DNA of 64,000 nucleotides from Streptacidiphilus albus JL83 (GCF_000744705.1 NZ_JQML01000001.1:4350017-4414016); one strand, 5' to 3'; positions 1-8,937 are shown, counted from the first letter of the stretch. Numbers and translations: made by a program. The notes: a model not told the origin generated them from the letters alone.

Positions 1-505
1 ACAAACCGTGGACGGAAGTCGGCTCGCCGAGGACGCTGTGATCCGTGATCGACCGCAGGGCCTTGAGGTCACGCTCAAATCCGAGCCTCGAACCATCCGC
101 TGTACGCGCATCGCACCACTCCCGCACGATGACGACGGGGCTCCGCAGGTTGTCGGACGCACGCAGCTCGAAACCGTAGGTGGCGTTGCAGAGCTGGTCG
201 GGTGAGCCGGAGGCGGTGAAGCAGATGTCCAGCTCGATCACCAGAGTCACGGCGCCGCCGACGCTGTCGCGGTGCAGTACCTCGACGGCTCCTCCGCGCG
301 CCCGGAAAGCCTCCTGTGGAGTGGTCTCCACTGCGTCGCGCGCGAACATCAGCGCGTCGAGGAAATTGGACTTACCAGAGGCGTTCAGGCCGAGCAGAAC
401 GGTCAGTGGCCCGAGTACGACGTCGCACTCAGCAATCGACTTGTAGTTTCTGATCCGAACACGCGTGAGGAACGGGACAGCGCGGGAGGTGGCTTCGGCG
501 GGCAT
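1..505 (-). CDS. AAA family ATPase, C-terminus cut by the window edge
   Basis: The reading frame starts at an ATG at 505 and stays open to base 1, giving 168 visible residues. The N-terminus reads VRIRNYKSIAECDVVLGPL and is followed by a P-loop, GLNASGKSNFLDAL, near residues 38-51. This is the layout of OLD/RecF-like AAA ATPases (AAA_21 type), in which a lone strand and helix precede the Walker A motif. Signature, Walker B and any nuclease part lie outside the window. Such proteins act in DNA repair or phage defence, often with a nuclease partner, but no partner can be seen here. It sits just outside the att-like repeat at 554-710. Family confidence is good; the role is open. Confidence 0.8.
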   Translation of the reverse strand, partial: MPAEATSRAVPFLTRVRIRNYKSIAECDVVLGPLTVLLGLNASGKSNFLDALMFARDAVETTPQEAFRARGGAVEVLHRDSVGGAVTLVIELDICFTASGSPDQLCNATYGFELRASDNLRSPVVIVREWCDARTADGSRLGFERDLKALRSITDHSVLGEPTSVHGL

Positions 506-976
506 CCCACATCAACTCCTCAGCCGGACCGATGCTGCAGCACAGAGTGCGCCGTCGGGTTCGAAGCCGACGACCCCGCGACCCAAGCCTTCCCAGACCG
601 CATCCCTGACCTGCAGAGACTTGCCCAATGGGGTATCTGGCCTGCAAGTATCGCTCTCGGTGACTCTCGCGGGACTCTACCATTCCCCACCCTCGCGCGT
701 ACTGAATCCGGCAGCGGTAGCCCCACGCTGAGAGGTCGCTTCGGCTTGATCGAGGACTTACCTTCCAGCGGCGAGTCCGCCGAGGAGAAATCGGGCGACG
801 AAAAAAGTGGGAACGAAAAGTACCCCCGCCTTGGCGTGGTGAAATCCGGCGTTGCTCGGCGCCGGAATTACGTGGTGCTGGGCGGCCAGTTGGGCGGGTC
901 GGGCCGATGGACGCTGGCCTCGGCCTGCGGCCCGCCGCAGCAGCGCCAGTACGCAACTGGCCGCCGCGCAGGCGGT
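506..976. other. Gene-free stretch with an att-like repeat
   Basis: No convincing gene. Open frames here have poor codon structure and overlap each other. The stretch holds the degenerate tRNA-like and att-like repeat described separately at 554-710. The part from about 715 to 976 shows nothing I can name. Confidence 0.5.
554..710 (+). repeat. Att-like repeat A (degenerate tRNA 3' fragment plus flank)
   Basis: Bases 554-579 resemble, on the minus strand, the T-arm and anticodon-proximal part of a tRNA (GTCGTCGGCTTCGAACCCGAC). The following 605-710 aligns with 19227-19330: shared blocks include CCTGACCTGC, ATCGCTCTCGGTGACTCT and TACTGAATCCG. Two TGACCTGC-like words about 30 nt apart (one reads TGGCCTGC here) could be arm-type integrase sites. 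It is in the same orientation as copy B. Similarity was estimated by eye at roughly 70% over 105 nt. Confidence 0.6.
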
Positions 977-1732
977 CTAGTCGAGATCCGGGCTCGGCTC
1001 GGCCGGGGCGTCCGAGGGGGCTTCGTACCTCGCGTGAAGGACGTCACGGGCCTGGTCCGCGGCGCGGGCGAGGCTCTCGGAGACGTAGTCGAGGAAGCGG
1101 GCGATGTTCTCCAGACGGTCGCCGGCCTGAGTGCCGGAGCCGAGAACGGCGACGCCCTGCCGCGTGATCTCGACCTGCTTGGTGAGGGCGCGGACGCTGG
1201 CGACCATCGACTGGTACCAGAGGTCGTCGTCGATGACGTAGCGCTCACGGCGGCGTTCGTCGCGTTCCCGGCGGACCAGGGTCTGACTCTCCAGAAAGCT
1301 GATCGACTTGGAGATGGTCGCGGGACTGACCTGGAGGCGCTGGACCAGCTCGGACGCCGTCAGGCTGCCGGTGTCGCTGGTCACGAGGCAGACCAGCACC
1401 CGCGACATCATCTTGGGCAGGCCCGATTCCACCATGGCGGTGGTGAACAGCTCCTCGTACGCACGCACCGCCTCGGCGTCACGTCCGTGCGGCTGGGGCA
1501 CCGGTTCCGCCCCTCGGGACGCGGGCTGACTGCGCCGGTGGGCGCGGCGTTCGGTGGCGCGGTGGGCCAGGTCGGCCCGGTAGGCGGTGGGGCCGTCGTT
1601 CCGCATCACCTCGCGCGTGATCGTCGAGGTGGGGCGGTCGAGGCGCCTGGCGATCTCCGCGTAGGGGAGACCGTCGGCCAGACCCAGTGCGATCTGCTGG
1701 CGTTCCTGCTGGGTGAGTCTGCCTCCCGGCAT
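977..1732 (-). CDS. MarR/GbsR-like transcriptional regulator with extra N-terminal HTH
   Basis: The protein has 251 residues from the ATG at 1732, which has AAGGAG six bases upstream. It has two DNA-binding parts. Residues 1-60 form a resolvase/IS30-like helix-turn-helix (LTQQERQQIALGLADGLPYA, then EIARRLDRPTSTITREV). Residues about 95-200 look like a MarR/GbsR winged helix (LTASELVQRLQVSPATISKS). It is divergent from a DUF4097/ABC-exporter operon, and the space between carries repeated TGCAAC boxes, so it probably represses that operon and itself. The ligand is unknown. The double-HTH layout is common in Streptomyces next to Drr-like exporters. Confidence 0.82.
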   Translation of the reverse strand: MPGGRLTQQERQQIALGLADGLPYAEIARRLDRPTSTITREVMRNDGPTAYRADLAHRATERRAHRRSQPASRGAEPVPQPHGRDAEAVRAYEELFTTAMVESGLPKMMSRVLVCLVTSDTGSLTASELVQRLQVSPATISKSISFLESQTLVRRERDERRRERYVIDDDLWYQSMVASVRALTKQVEITRQGVAVLGSGTQAGDRLENIARFLDYVSESLARAADQARDVLHARYEAPSDAPAEPSPDLD

Positions 1733-1802
1733 CACGGTCTCCTTCGTGCATCGGTGCATCGTGCGTCGGCGATGCCCCGAGCATAGCGTTCACTCTCAGT
1801 CC

Positions 1803-1926
1803 ATTGCAACACGCAAGGGCGGGGCATTGCATTGACCTTCAGCGCCAGTGCAACGATTTAGCGCCATTCACCAGCAGCGATGGCCTTTTCGTGCAACAAG
1901 CTTGTTGCTGGACATTGGAATGCAAC
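1803..1926. promoter_or_regulatory. Operator cluster between divergent regulator and exporter operon
   Basis: The word TGCAAC occurs at 1805, 1849, 1892 and 1921. The third is part of a perfect 16-bp palindrome, GCAACAAGCTTGTTGC, at 1893-1908. Palindromes of this size between a MarR-type gene and its divergent neighbour are usual repressor sites. Assignment to the 977-1732 product is inference. Confidence 0.6.
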
Positions 1927-1986
1927 GTAGCGTTTCTCATGTCAGCAACACCGGGCCAGCAGGCCGCAGACTCGCAGGAGAGCATC

Positions 1987-2649
1987 ATGCAGAAGTTCGC
2001 CACCCCCGCCCCGATCGCCGCCGTCCTCGACATCCCCTCCGGGCGCGTCCAGCTCATCGCCGCCGACCGGGCCGACACCACGGTCGAGGTCCTGCCCGCG
2101 GACGCCTCCAAGAGCCGCGACGTCAAGGCCGCCGAGCAGACCACGGTCGAATACACCGACGGAGTCCTGCGGATCGGGGTCCCGACGAAGAACCAGTACT
2201 TCGGCCCGACCGGATCCATCGAGGTGACCGTCCAACTGCCCGCCGGCTCCCGGATCGAGGCGAAGGCGGCCAGCACCGAACTGCGGGCCGTCGGCCGCCT
2301 CGGCGAGATCGCCTTCGAGGGCGCGTACCGCCAGATCAAGATCGACGAGGCCGCCGGCCTGCACCTCACCGCCGTCGACGGCGACGTCGAGGTCGGCCGA
2401 CTGGGCGGCCCCGCCGACATCAGCACCGCCAGGGGCGACATCCGAATCGCCGAAGCCACCCACGGCCGGGTCGCGCTCCGCACCCAGACGGGCAGCATCT
2501 CGGTCGCCGCCGCCAAGGACGTCTCGGCCTCCCTGAACGCCGGCACCACCCAGGGCCGCGTCACCAACAGCCTCAAGAACGACGGCGCCACCGAACTCCA
2601 CATCCACGCCACCACCAACCAGGGCGACATCACCGCCCGCAGCCTCTGA
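1987..2649 (+). CDS. DUF4097 family beta-strand repeat protein
   Basis: The protein has 220 residues from the ATG at 1987, with AGGAGAG just upstream. It is rich in short beta strands with repeated turns, such as VDGDVEVGRLGGPADIST, ARGDIRIAEATHGRVALRT and QTGSISVAAAKDV. That pattern fits the DUF4097 right-handed beta-helix (adhesin-like) family. There is no signal peptide. It leads an operon with a DrrA-type ATPase and a DrrB-type permease, an arrangement seen often in Streptomyces. The function of DUF4097 is not established; a sensing or scaffold role near the exporter is only a guess. Confidence 0.85.
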   Translation: MQKFATPAPIAAVLDIPSGRVQLIAADRADTTVEVLPADASKSRDVKAAEQTTVEYTDGVLRIGVPTKNQYFGPTGSIEVTVQLPAGSRIEAKAASTELRAVGRLGEIAFEGAYRQIKIDEAAGLHLTAVDGDVEVGRLGGPADISTARGDIRIAEATHGRVALRTQTGSISVAAAKDVSASLNAGTTQGRVTNSLKNDGATELHIHATTNQGDITARSL

Positions 2650-2698
2650 CCAACTGCCCCACAGCCCCTGACCCGCAAGCCCAGAAGGAGCACCCATC

Positions 2699-3691
2699 AT
2701 GACCACCCCGGCCATCGCGGCGAACGGGCTGCGCAAGTCCTACGGCGACAAGGTCGTGCTCGACGGCATCGACCTGGCCGTCCCGGAAGGAACGGTCTTC
2801 GCCCTGCTCGGGCCGAACGGGGCCGGCAAGACCACCGTCGTGAAGATCCTCTCCACCCTCGTCTCCGCCGACCCCGGCACCGGCGGCATCCACATCGGCG
2901 GCCACGACCCGGCCGCCGATCCGCAGGCAGTGCGCGCCGCGATCGGCGTCACCGGGCAGTTCTCCGCCGTGGACGGGCTGATCACCGGCGAGGAGAACAT
3001 GCTGCTGATGGCGGACCTGCACCACCTGTCCAGGCGCGAGGGACGGCGGGTCGCCGCCGACCTGCTGGAGCGCTTCGACCTGGTCGAGGCCGCGAAGAAG
3101 CCCGCCTCCACCTACTCCGGCGGCATGAAGCGCCGACTGGACCTCGCCATGACCCTGGTCGGCAACCCCCGGATCATCTTCCTCGACGAACCGACCACCG
3201 GCCTGGACCCCCGCAGCCGCCACAACATGTGGCAGATCATCCGCGAACTGGTCTCCGACGGCGTCACCGTCTTCCTCACCACCCAGTACCTCGAAGAGGC
3301 CGACCAGCTCGCCGACCGCATCGCCGTCCTCCATGACGGCACGATCGCCGCCCAGGGCACCGCCGACGAGTTGAAGCGACTCGTCCCCGGCGGACACGTC
3401 CGGCTCCGCTTCACCGACCCCACCGCCTACCGCGACGCCGTCTCCGCGTTCCCCGACGCCACCCGCGACGACCAGGCACTGGCCCTGCAACTCCCCAGCG
3501 ACGGCAGCCAGCGCGACCTGCGCACCATCCTCGACCGGCTGGACTCCACCGGCACCGAGGCCGCCGAACTCACCGTGCACACCCCCGACCTCGACGACGT
3601 CTTCTTCGCCCTCACCGGCAGCACCGACATCCCCAACCAGGCCACCCGACCGGCCACCCGGCCCGCCCAGTCCAAGGAGAACGTCCGATGA
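2699..3691 (+). CDS. ABC exporter ATP-binding protein, DrrA-like
   Basis: The protein has 330 residues. AGAAGGAG lies eight bases before the ATG at 2699. Walker A is GPNGAGKTT near residue 40, the signature is YSGGMKRRLDLA near 140, and Walker B is IIFLDEPTTGLDP near 160. The C-terminal 100 residues match the extension of daunorubicin-resistance (DrrA) ATPases. It powers export through the overlapping permease gene (ATGA overlap at 3688-3691). The substrate cannot be read from the sequence; hydrophobic drugs or lipids are usual for the family. Confidence 0.93.
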   Translation: MTTPAIAANGLRKSYGDKVVLDGIDLAVPEGTVFALLGPNGAGKTTVVKILSTLVSADPGTGGIHIGGHDPAADPQAVRAAIGVTGQFSAVDGLITGEENMLLMADLHHLSRREGRRVAADLLERFDLVEAAKKPASTYSGGMKRRLDLAMTLVGNPRIIFLDEPTTGLDPRSRHNMWQIIRELVSDGVTVFLTTQYLEEADQLADRIAVLHDGTIAAQGTADELKRLVPGGHVRLRFTDPTAYRDAVSAFPDATRDDQALALQLPSDGSQRDLRTILDRLDSTGTEAAELTVHTPDLDDVFFALTGSTDIPNQATRPATRPAQSKENVR

Positions 3692-4479
3692 GCGCCCTGT
3701 CCCTCGCCGCCCGCGACTCGTCCACCATGCTGCGCCGCAACCTCCTGCACGCCCGGCGCTACCCCTCCCTCACCCTGAACCTGCTGCTCACCCCGATCAT
3801 GCTGCTGCTGCTCTTCGTCTACATCTTCGGCGGGACCATGAGCGCGGGCATCGGCGGCGGCCACTCGGACCGCTCCGCCTACATCGCCTACATCGTCCCG
3901 GGCCTGCTGCTCATGACCATCGGCAGCACGGTGGTCGGAACCGCGATCTCCGTCTCCAACGACATGACCGAGGGCATCATCGCCCGCTTCCGCACCATGG
4001 CCATCCACCGCCCCTCGGTCCTGGTCGGACACGTCGTCGGCAGTGTCCTCCAGTCGATCGCCAGCGTGGTCCTGGTCGGCGCCGTCGCCGTGGCCATCGG
4101 CTTCCGCTCCAGCCACGCAACCGCTCTGGACTGGCTCGCGGCGTTCGGGCTGCTCGTCCTCTTCGCCACCGCCCTCACCTGGATCGCCGTGGGCATGGGC
4201 CTGATCAGCCCCAACGCCGAGGCCGCCAGCAACAACGCCATGCCGCTGATCCTGCTGCCGCTCCTCTCCAGCGCCTTCACCCCGATCCACTCCATGCCCG
4301 GCTGGTTCCAGCCGATCGCCGAGTACCAGCCCTTCACCCCCGCCATCGAAACCCTCCGCGGCCTGCTGCTCGGCACCCACATCGGCAACAACGGCTGGCT
4401 CGCCGTCGCCTGGTGCGTCGCCCTCACCGCACTCGGCTACTTCTGGTCGACCTCGAAGTTCAACAGCGACCAGAAGTAA
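3688..4479 (+). CDS. ABC-2 type permease, DrrB-like
   Basis: The protein has 263 residues with six predicted membrane segments, beginning with LTLNLLLTPIMLLLLFVYIF and ending with WLAVAWCVALTALGYFW. It has the ABC-2 transporter pattern, including the EGIIARFRTMAIHRPSVL cytoplasmic stretch. It is coupled to the preceding ATPase by a four-base start/stop overlap, so the two form one exporter. A bidirectional hairpin follows at 4536-4577. Confidence 0.92.
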   Translation: MSALSLAARDSSTMLRRNLLHARRYPSLTLNLLLTPIMLLLLFVYIFGGTMSAGIGGGHSDRSAYIAYIVPGLLLMTIGSTVVGTAISVSNDMTEGIIARFRTMAIHRPSVLVGHVVGSVLQSIASVVLVGAVAVAIGFRSSHATALDWLAAFGLLVLFATALTWIAVGMGLISPNAEAASNNAMPLILLPLLSSAFTPIHSMPGWFQPIAEYQPFTPAIETLRGLLLGTHIGNNGWLAVAWCVALTALGYFWSTSKFNSDQK

Positions 4480-4535
4480 CCGCCGTGACAGCGCGGGATC
4501 GCGTCCCGCAGCCCGCTCCGCCGCAGAGATCGATC

Positions 4536-4577
4536 AAGGCCCAGGTCACCGGTACCGTCCCGGTTCACCTGGGCCTT
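4536..4577. terminator. Bidirectional hairpin terminator
   Basis: An 11-bp perfect stem, AAGGCCCAGGT (4536-4546) with ACCTGGGCCTT (4567-4577), lies between two convergent genes that end at 4479 and 4611. A smaller ACCGG/CCGGT stem sits in the loop. Confidence 0.75.
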
Positions 4578-4610
4578 CGTCATTTCCCGCAGTCCGCCGA
4601 GCGGTGCGGG

Positions 4611-5825
4611 TCAGACCTTGAGCGTCGAAGCGCGGTTGTGGAACGGGCAGGCTATCTGCGTCAGTTGGCCCTTGGTGATGGCCGCGGCGGCCTTGGCGGT
4701 GCCCGCCGTGCCGGCGGTGGTGGCGCCGCTCCCGAGGAGCTGGAGGATCTCCGTGGACAGCAGGTCCGGCTGGCCCTTGAGGGCGTCGGCGGTGGGCTGG
4801 TCGGAAACGAACACCATCTCTGCGGCGATGTTGTCCTGCACGATCCGGGCGAGGTTGTCGAGACTGACGTGGACCGGGTCGGTCGGCGTCTCGGCCGTCA
4901 TCAGGTTGATCAGGTGCGTGGCCACCTGGCTCTGGTCCATGAAGTTCTGCAGGATGATGCTGTTCTGGTTCTGCACGTAGGTGGTCCAGATGGACAGCAC
5001 CACCACGTACAGGCCCGACCAGGCCGAACCGAGCTGGTTGCGCCAACGGGTCATCAGCGCACTGACGCCGTCGATCTGCACCCGCGAGGCCCAGTACATG
5101 TTGGTGCGGACGCTGGGGTAGACGTCCGCGGTGAAGCTCTCGAAGGACTGCATGTCGAACTCGCGGTTGGCGATCGCGGTCGCGATGTAGGCGTGCGCCT
5201 TGTCGAGGATGTAGCGGCAGGAGTCGTACAGGCTGCCGTTGGCGTCGGCGGGCAGGTTGGCGGACGCCAGGGTCTGCCGGGCGGTGTCCAGCGTGGCGGA
5301 GAAGGCCTGGAGGTTGCTGATCCAGCTGGTGTTGCCCGGCCCGTTGAACGCGACCATCTGCAGGTCGTGCGGGTCGATGTACTGGGCCTGCGACGTCAGG
5401 ATGTTGGTGGGGTCGAGCGAGGGCGCGCAGATGGAGAAGATGCCCAGCGGGGTGTGGGCGATGGACTTGGCCAGCGCGAACACCGGATCGACGGGCTGGA
5501 CGGTCTCCAGCACGGTGCCCTTGCTGACCAGGTAGTACGTACCCCCTGTGCCGTCGTTGTCGACGACGATGACCGGGTTCAGCTGGTTGATCACCTGGGC
5601 GCGCAGGGTGTCGTAGTTGTTCTGCATGCTGGTGTCGACGGCCAGCATGTTGTTGCGGGCCTGGCTCTCGGCGACGCTGCCGGCGGCAGTGGCCGGGACA
5701 CCGGTGGCGGTGGCAGTGGCAGTGGCCGCGTAGGCGCTGGTGCTGTGGCCGGTGAAGCCGGTGAGTGCGGTGGCCGCGCCGACGGCTGCGGCACCACTCA
5801 GAACGGATCTGCGGTTGGGCGACAC
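4611..5825 (-). CDS. Tat-exported protein of unknown function
   Basis: The protein has 404 residues from the GTG at 5825, preceded by a G-rich ribosome site. The N-terminus carries a twin-arginine signal, NRRSVLSGAAAVGAATALTG, with a likely cleavage after the alanine-rich stretch near residue 33. The rest is mostly helical with many Gln, Asn and Thr residues and ends in a CPFHNRASTLKV tail. I do not recognise a domain. Export through the Tat system suggests a folded, perhaps cofactor-bearing, extracellular protein. It stands alone, facing the exporter operon across a shared terminator. Confidence 0.8.
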   Translation of the reverse strand: MSPNRRSVLSGAAAVGAATALTGFTGHSTSAYAATATATATGVPATAAGSVAESQARNNMLAVDTSMQNNYDTLRAQVINQLNPVIVVDNDGTGGTYYLVSKGTVLETVQPVDPVFALAKSIAHTPLGIFSICAPSLDPTNILTSQAQYIDPHDLQMVAFNGPGNTSWISNLQAFSATLDTARQTLASANLPADANGSLYDSCRYILDKAHAYIATAIANREFDMQSFESFTADVYPSVRTNMYWASRVQIDGVSALMTRWRNQLGSAWSGLYVVVLSIWTTYVQNQNSIILQNFMDQSQVATHLINLMTAETPTDPVHVSLDNLARIVQDNIAAEMVFVSDQPTADALKGQPDLLSTEILQLLGSGATTAGTAGTAKAAAAITKGQLTQIACPFHNRASTLKV

Positions 5826-6202
5826 TTTTCATTCCCCCCTCGGATGGATGGGGTCACGGGCCTGCTGTCGGCCCGCGCCCCAGTGCGCGCAGCGCTGTCG
5901 CGGCGCGCACTGCTGTCACGATGAACAGTGCTGTCGCTGTGATTGGGCTGTGCGTACCGGGCGGCGCCCAGCCGCGACCAACGGCGGGCGTGCTCCCCCG
6001 GGTGTTGCCGGCGCGCCCCCGGGCCCCGGTCCGTCCGCTGCGGAGAACGGGCTCAACGGGGGGTGCGCGCCACGGAACTCCGCAGCGGACGTTGTGTGCG
6101 CGGGGCCACCCCTCCGGGCCCCGCGTCAGGCACTACGCGTGACGCGTCGCGCGTCGTGCATCACGCGTCACGCGTCACGCGTCACGCGTCACGCGTCACG
6201 CG
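5826..6202. other. Gene-free stretch with inverted and tandem repeats
   Basis: No gene is convincing. It holds a 14-bp perfect inverted repeat, CGTCCGCTGCGGAG (6032-6045) with CTCCGCAGCGGACG (6078-6091), which could terminate the isochorismatase gene that ends at 6203. It also holds most of the heptamer array at 6161-6205. The left end should contain the promoter of the Tat-exported protein, but I could not fix its elements. Confidence 0.5.
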
Positions 6203-6205
6203 TCA
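6161..6205 (+). repeat. Tandem heptamer array (TCACGCG)x6
   Basis: Six exact copies of TCACGCG run from 6161 to 6202, followed by TCA, which is the stop codon of the minus-strand gene ending at 6203. More degenerate ACGCGT words lie just before it (6135-6160). The unit length is not a multiple of three, so copy-number change would not alter the gene upstream but would move the stop context. Confidence 0.85.
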
Positions 6206-6793
6206 GGAGAGCTCGGAGCCCTTGGCCACGACGACGCCGTACAGGTCGTTGATGGTGGCGAGCGCGCCCTGGTGCAGCTGCTCGGCGGTGACCTCGCCGG
6301 CGGGGGTCTGCAGGGGACGGGTGGCGGAGGCGTCCGCGACGACGGTGGCGTGGTTGCCGCGCAGGAAGGCGCCCTGGGCGGTGAACGCCACGCACATGTG
6401 GGTCATGAAACCGGCGATGATCACCTTGCCCTTGCCGGCGTTGTCGACCAGCTCGCCGAGCTCGGTGTCGAGGAACGCGTTCGGCTTGCCCTTGACCACC
6501 GTCGGCTCGCCCTGGACCGGGGCGACCCGCGGGTGGATCCGGCCGATCTCCGCGCGGATGTCGTAGGGGGTGCCCTCGCCGCCGTCGTTGATGACGTGGA
6601 TGACCTTCGCACCCGCGGTGCGGGCGCGGGCCAGCAGGTCGGCGCCGGCCTCCAGCGCGTCGGCCCAGCCGTCGAGCTCCATCACGCCCTGGGTGTAGGT
6701 GTTCTGATAGTCGATCAGAATCAGTGTGGAGTCGGCCAGCCGGGCCGGGCTCTGGTCGAAGCTGTTGAGTTCACGCAAGGTCGTCGTCGCCAC
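6203..6793 (-). CDS. Isochorismatase-family cysteine hydrolase
   Basis: The product is about 196 residues. It shows the family pattern: LILIDYQNTYTQGVMEL near the start with the catalytic Asp, a Lys in VVKGKPNAF, and the nucleophile region IAGFMTHMCVAFTA, where Cys follows the conserved cis-peptide. These enzymes hydrolyse amides or vinyl ethers (nicotinamidase, isochorismatase and relatives); the substrate is unknown. I chose the GTG at 6793 because AAGG lies eight bases before it; a GTG at 6802 is also possible. It diverges from the GlxA-type regulator at 6933, which often controls such hydrolases. Confidence 0.88.
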   Translation of the reverse strand: MATTTLRELNSFDQSPARLADSTLILIDYQNTYTQGVMELDGWADALEAGADLLARARTAGAKVIHVINDGGEGTPYDIRAEIGRIHPRVAPVQGEPTVVKGKPNAFLDTELGELVDNAGKGKVIIAGFMTHMCVAFTAQGAFLRGNHATVVADASATRPLQTPAGEVTAEQLHQGALATINDLYGVVVAKGSELS

Positions 6794-6932
6794 GTGCTGC
6801 ACCTTTTCGATTGCCGGTTCGAGCGGACACCACCCACGCTACGATCAACAAAACGTTGACGGCAATGACGTCCAGCTTGCAGAATCGGACATCCGCGCGG
6901 CCGCCGTCGCCGCACTCATCCGGGGGCAATCG

Positions 6933-7916
6933 ATGCAGACCAGTGGAGACTTGATCGCCGTCATGCTGTTCCCGGGGGTCGACCTGCTGGACGTCACCGG
7001 GCCGCCGGAGGTGTTCTCCCTGCTGCGCCGGGAGGTCCCCGAGGCCGCCGCCTACCGGGTGGTGCTCGCCGCGGAGTCGCTGGAGCCGGTCGTCACGGCA
7101 GCCGGAGTGCGGGTGCTGCCGGACGTGACCTTCGAGCAGCTGAAGGACGCCCGGATCAACACCCTCATGGTGCCGGGGTCGGTCGAGACCGATGCCGCCG
7201 GTCGCCTCCGCGCGGTCACCCCGCCCGGCGTCGTGGCGTGGACGCACACCCTGGCCGCCCGCTCGGCCCGGGTGGCGTCCGTGTGCGTGGGCGCGCACCT
7301 GCTGGCCGCCGCAGGCCTCCTCGACGGCAAGCGCGCGACCACCCACTGGTCCACCGCACCCCAACTCGCGGCCGACTACCCGGCCGTCACCGTGGATCCC
7401 GACCCGATCTTCATCCGCCAGGGCAACGTGTGGACCGGCGCGGGGATCACCGCCTGCCTCGACCTGTCGTTGGCGCTGATCACCGAGGACCACGGGGAGC
7501 GCGCCGCCCTGGGCGTGGCCCGGCAACTGGTGATGTACCTCAAGCGCACCGGCGGACAGTCCCAGTTCAGCGTGCCGATGGAGCCGATCTCGACCACCCG
7601 CCGGATGGAGGGGCTGCGCCACCACATCACCGCGAACCTCACCGCGCCGCTGACCGTGCCGGACCTCGCCCGGCAGGCCAGCGTGAGCGAACGGCAACTG
7701 GCCCGGATCTTCAAGACCGAGCTCGGCACGACCCCCGGCGCCTATGTGGAGTCCGCCCGACTGGAAGCCGCGCGCGCCCGCCTGGAATCCACCGACGACA
7801 CTCTCGAACGCATCGCGGCGACGTGCGGCTTCAACACCATCGACACGTTGATCCGTGCCTTCCGCCGCAAGCTCAACACCACCCCCACCGAATACCGCCG
7901 CCGCTTCCACCCCTGA
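6933..7916 (+). CDS. GlxA-type AraC-family transcriptional regulator
   Basis: The protein has 327 residues. Residues 1-190 form a DJ-1/PfpI-like (GATase1) sensor domain, seen as LIAVMLFPGVDLLDVTGPPE and the cysteine motif ARVASVCVGAHLLAAAGLL. Residues about 220-320 are a double AraC helix-turn-helix (LTVPDLARQASVSERQLARI and ERIAATCGFNTIDTLIRAFR). The start at 6933 follows a G-rich stretch. It lies back to back with the cysteine hydrolase gene and probably activates it in response to a small molecule. Confidence 0.92.
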   Translation: MQTSGDLIAVMLFPGVDLLDVTGPPEVFSLLRREVPEAAAYRVVLAAESLEPVVTAAGVRVLPDVTFEQLKDARINTLMVPGSVETDAAGRLRAVTPPGVVAWTHTLAARSARVASVCVGAHLLAAAGLLDGKRATTHWSTAPQLAADYPAVTVDPDPIFIRQGNVWTGAGITACLDLSLALITEDHGERAALGVARQLVMYLKRTGGQSQFSVPMEPISTTRRMEGLRHHITANLTAPLTVPDLARQASVSERQLARIFKTELGTTPGAYVESARLEAARARLESTDDTLERIAATCGFNTIDTLIRAFRRKLNTTPTEYRRRFHP

Positions 7917-7981
7917 CCGCTCCTGCGGTCTGCGCTCGTGTCGTTGACGCCACTGTCAGTGGTGGCACCTACCCTCACTCC

Positions 7982-8782
7982 ATGGCATCCGGCGACACCA
8001 GCGGCTTCCGCCTCCCGGCAGGTCTGCCCCCTGGGCACGTCACGCCCTGCGCAGCACCCGCGCTCTGGCTCTCCGACGAACCGGTCACCACCCCGGCGAC
8101 CTGGTGGGCGCGATGCCAGCAGCAGGCGCGGGAGACCGGCCTGCGGCCCGTGCTCTACTCCTGGCCGAGCCCTCCCGACCACCCCCAACTCCCCGACGAC
8201 ATACCGGAAAGTCAACTGGACGCCGACCTGGAGCGGGCCTGGCGCTCCTACCGCACCCGACAACTGCGCCGACAGGAACTGCCGGTCCGAGCGGACGAGC
8301 TCCCCGAGGGCGTCACTCCCTGGGAGGACGACCCAGGGCCGCCCCACGACCAGTGGCCCGGGCTGGCACCCGCCGGCCTCGCCACCGGGATCGACTACCC
8401 GGACGACACCGCCTACCTGGCCGTCGAGAAGCTGACGGCCGGTCACCACGGCCTCCGGGGCGCCCACCTCGGCCTGGTCCCGGCGACCCGCAGCAGCGAC
8501 ATCCCGGCGGTCATGGGCTGGCGCTGCGAAGCGCCGCGCGCCTCGCTCTGCAACATGCTCCGCAGCTGGGAGGGCCGCTTCGGCACCCGCGTCGTCGCAC
8601 TCCAGGGCGCGACGCTCCATGTGTCCGTCACCCGCCCACCGCGGACCCTCGACCACGCCGTACACCTTGCCCTGGAGCACGTCCTCACCGGCGCGGACAA
8701 CATCAACGACGGAACGACGCCCTTCCCCGTTTACGCCGAATCCCTCGTCGACAACCACCTCTGGTCGTTCTGGTGGGACTGA
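7982..8782 (+). CDS. DUF4253 domain protein
   Basis: The protein has 266 residues from the ATG at 7982. The C-terminal third shows the DUF4253 pattern, with PAVMGWRCEAPRASLCNMLR, SWEGRFGTRVVALQ and a closing LWSFWWD. The N-terminal half is an actinobacterial extension with a Trp-rich stretch (TWWARCQQQARETGLRPVLY). Its biochemical role is unknown; DUF4253 proteins occur widely in Streptomyces, and links to polymorphic toxin immunity have been suggested for related SUKH/SMI-like families. It has no operon partner here. Confidence 0.85.
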   Translation: MASGDTSGFRLPAGLPPGHVTPCAAPALWLSDEPVTTPATWWARCQQQARETGLRPVLYSWPSPPDHPQLPDDIPESQLDADLERAWRSYRTRQLRRQELPVRADELPEGVTPWEDDPGPPHDQWPGLAPAGLATGIDYPDDTAYLAVEKLTAGHHGLRGAHLGLVPATRSSDIPAVMGWRCEAPRASLCNMLRSWEGRFGTRVVALQGATLHVSVTRPPRTLDHAVHLALEHVLTGADNINDGTTPFPVYAESLVDNHLWSFWWD

Positions 8783-8937
8783 ACCGCCCCGTCAGGACGG
8801 GGCGGTGAAGCCGCTGGCCCTGAAGCGGCCGTGGACCGCGAGGTCCAGCAGGAAAGCCAGTTGCTCACCCAGCCTGAGCGGGCAGGACCAGGACGCCGGT
8901 GTCGGCGGCCCGGCCGGACCGCCGCCGGCCTGCGGTG

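Noticed and set aside
6161-6205. CRISPR array
   Set aside because: Units are seven bases with no spacers and no cas genes are present.
8800-8935. Small minus-strand coding remnant ending FRASGFTAPS
   Set aside because: No start, no family, and the longer frame overlaps the well-supported ScyD-like gene.
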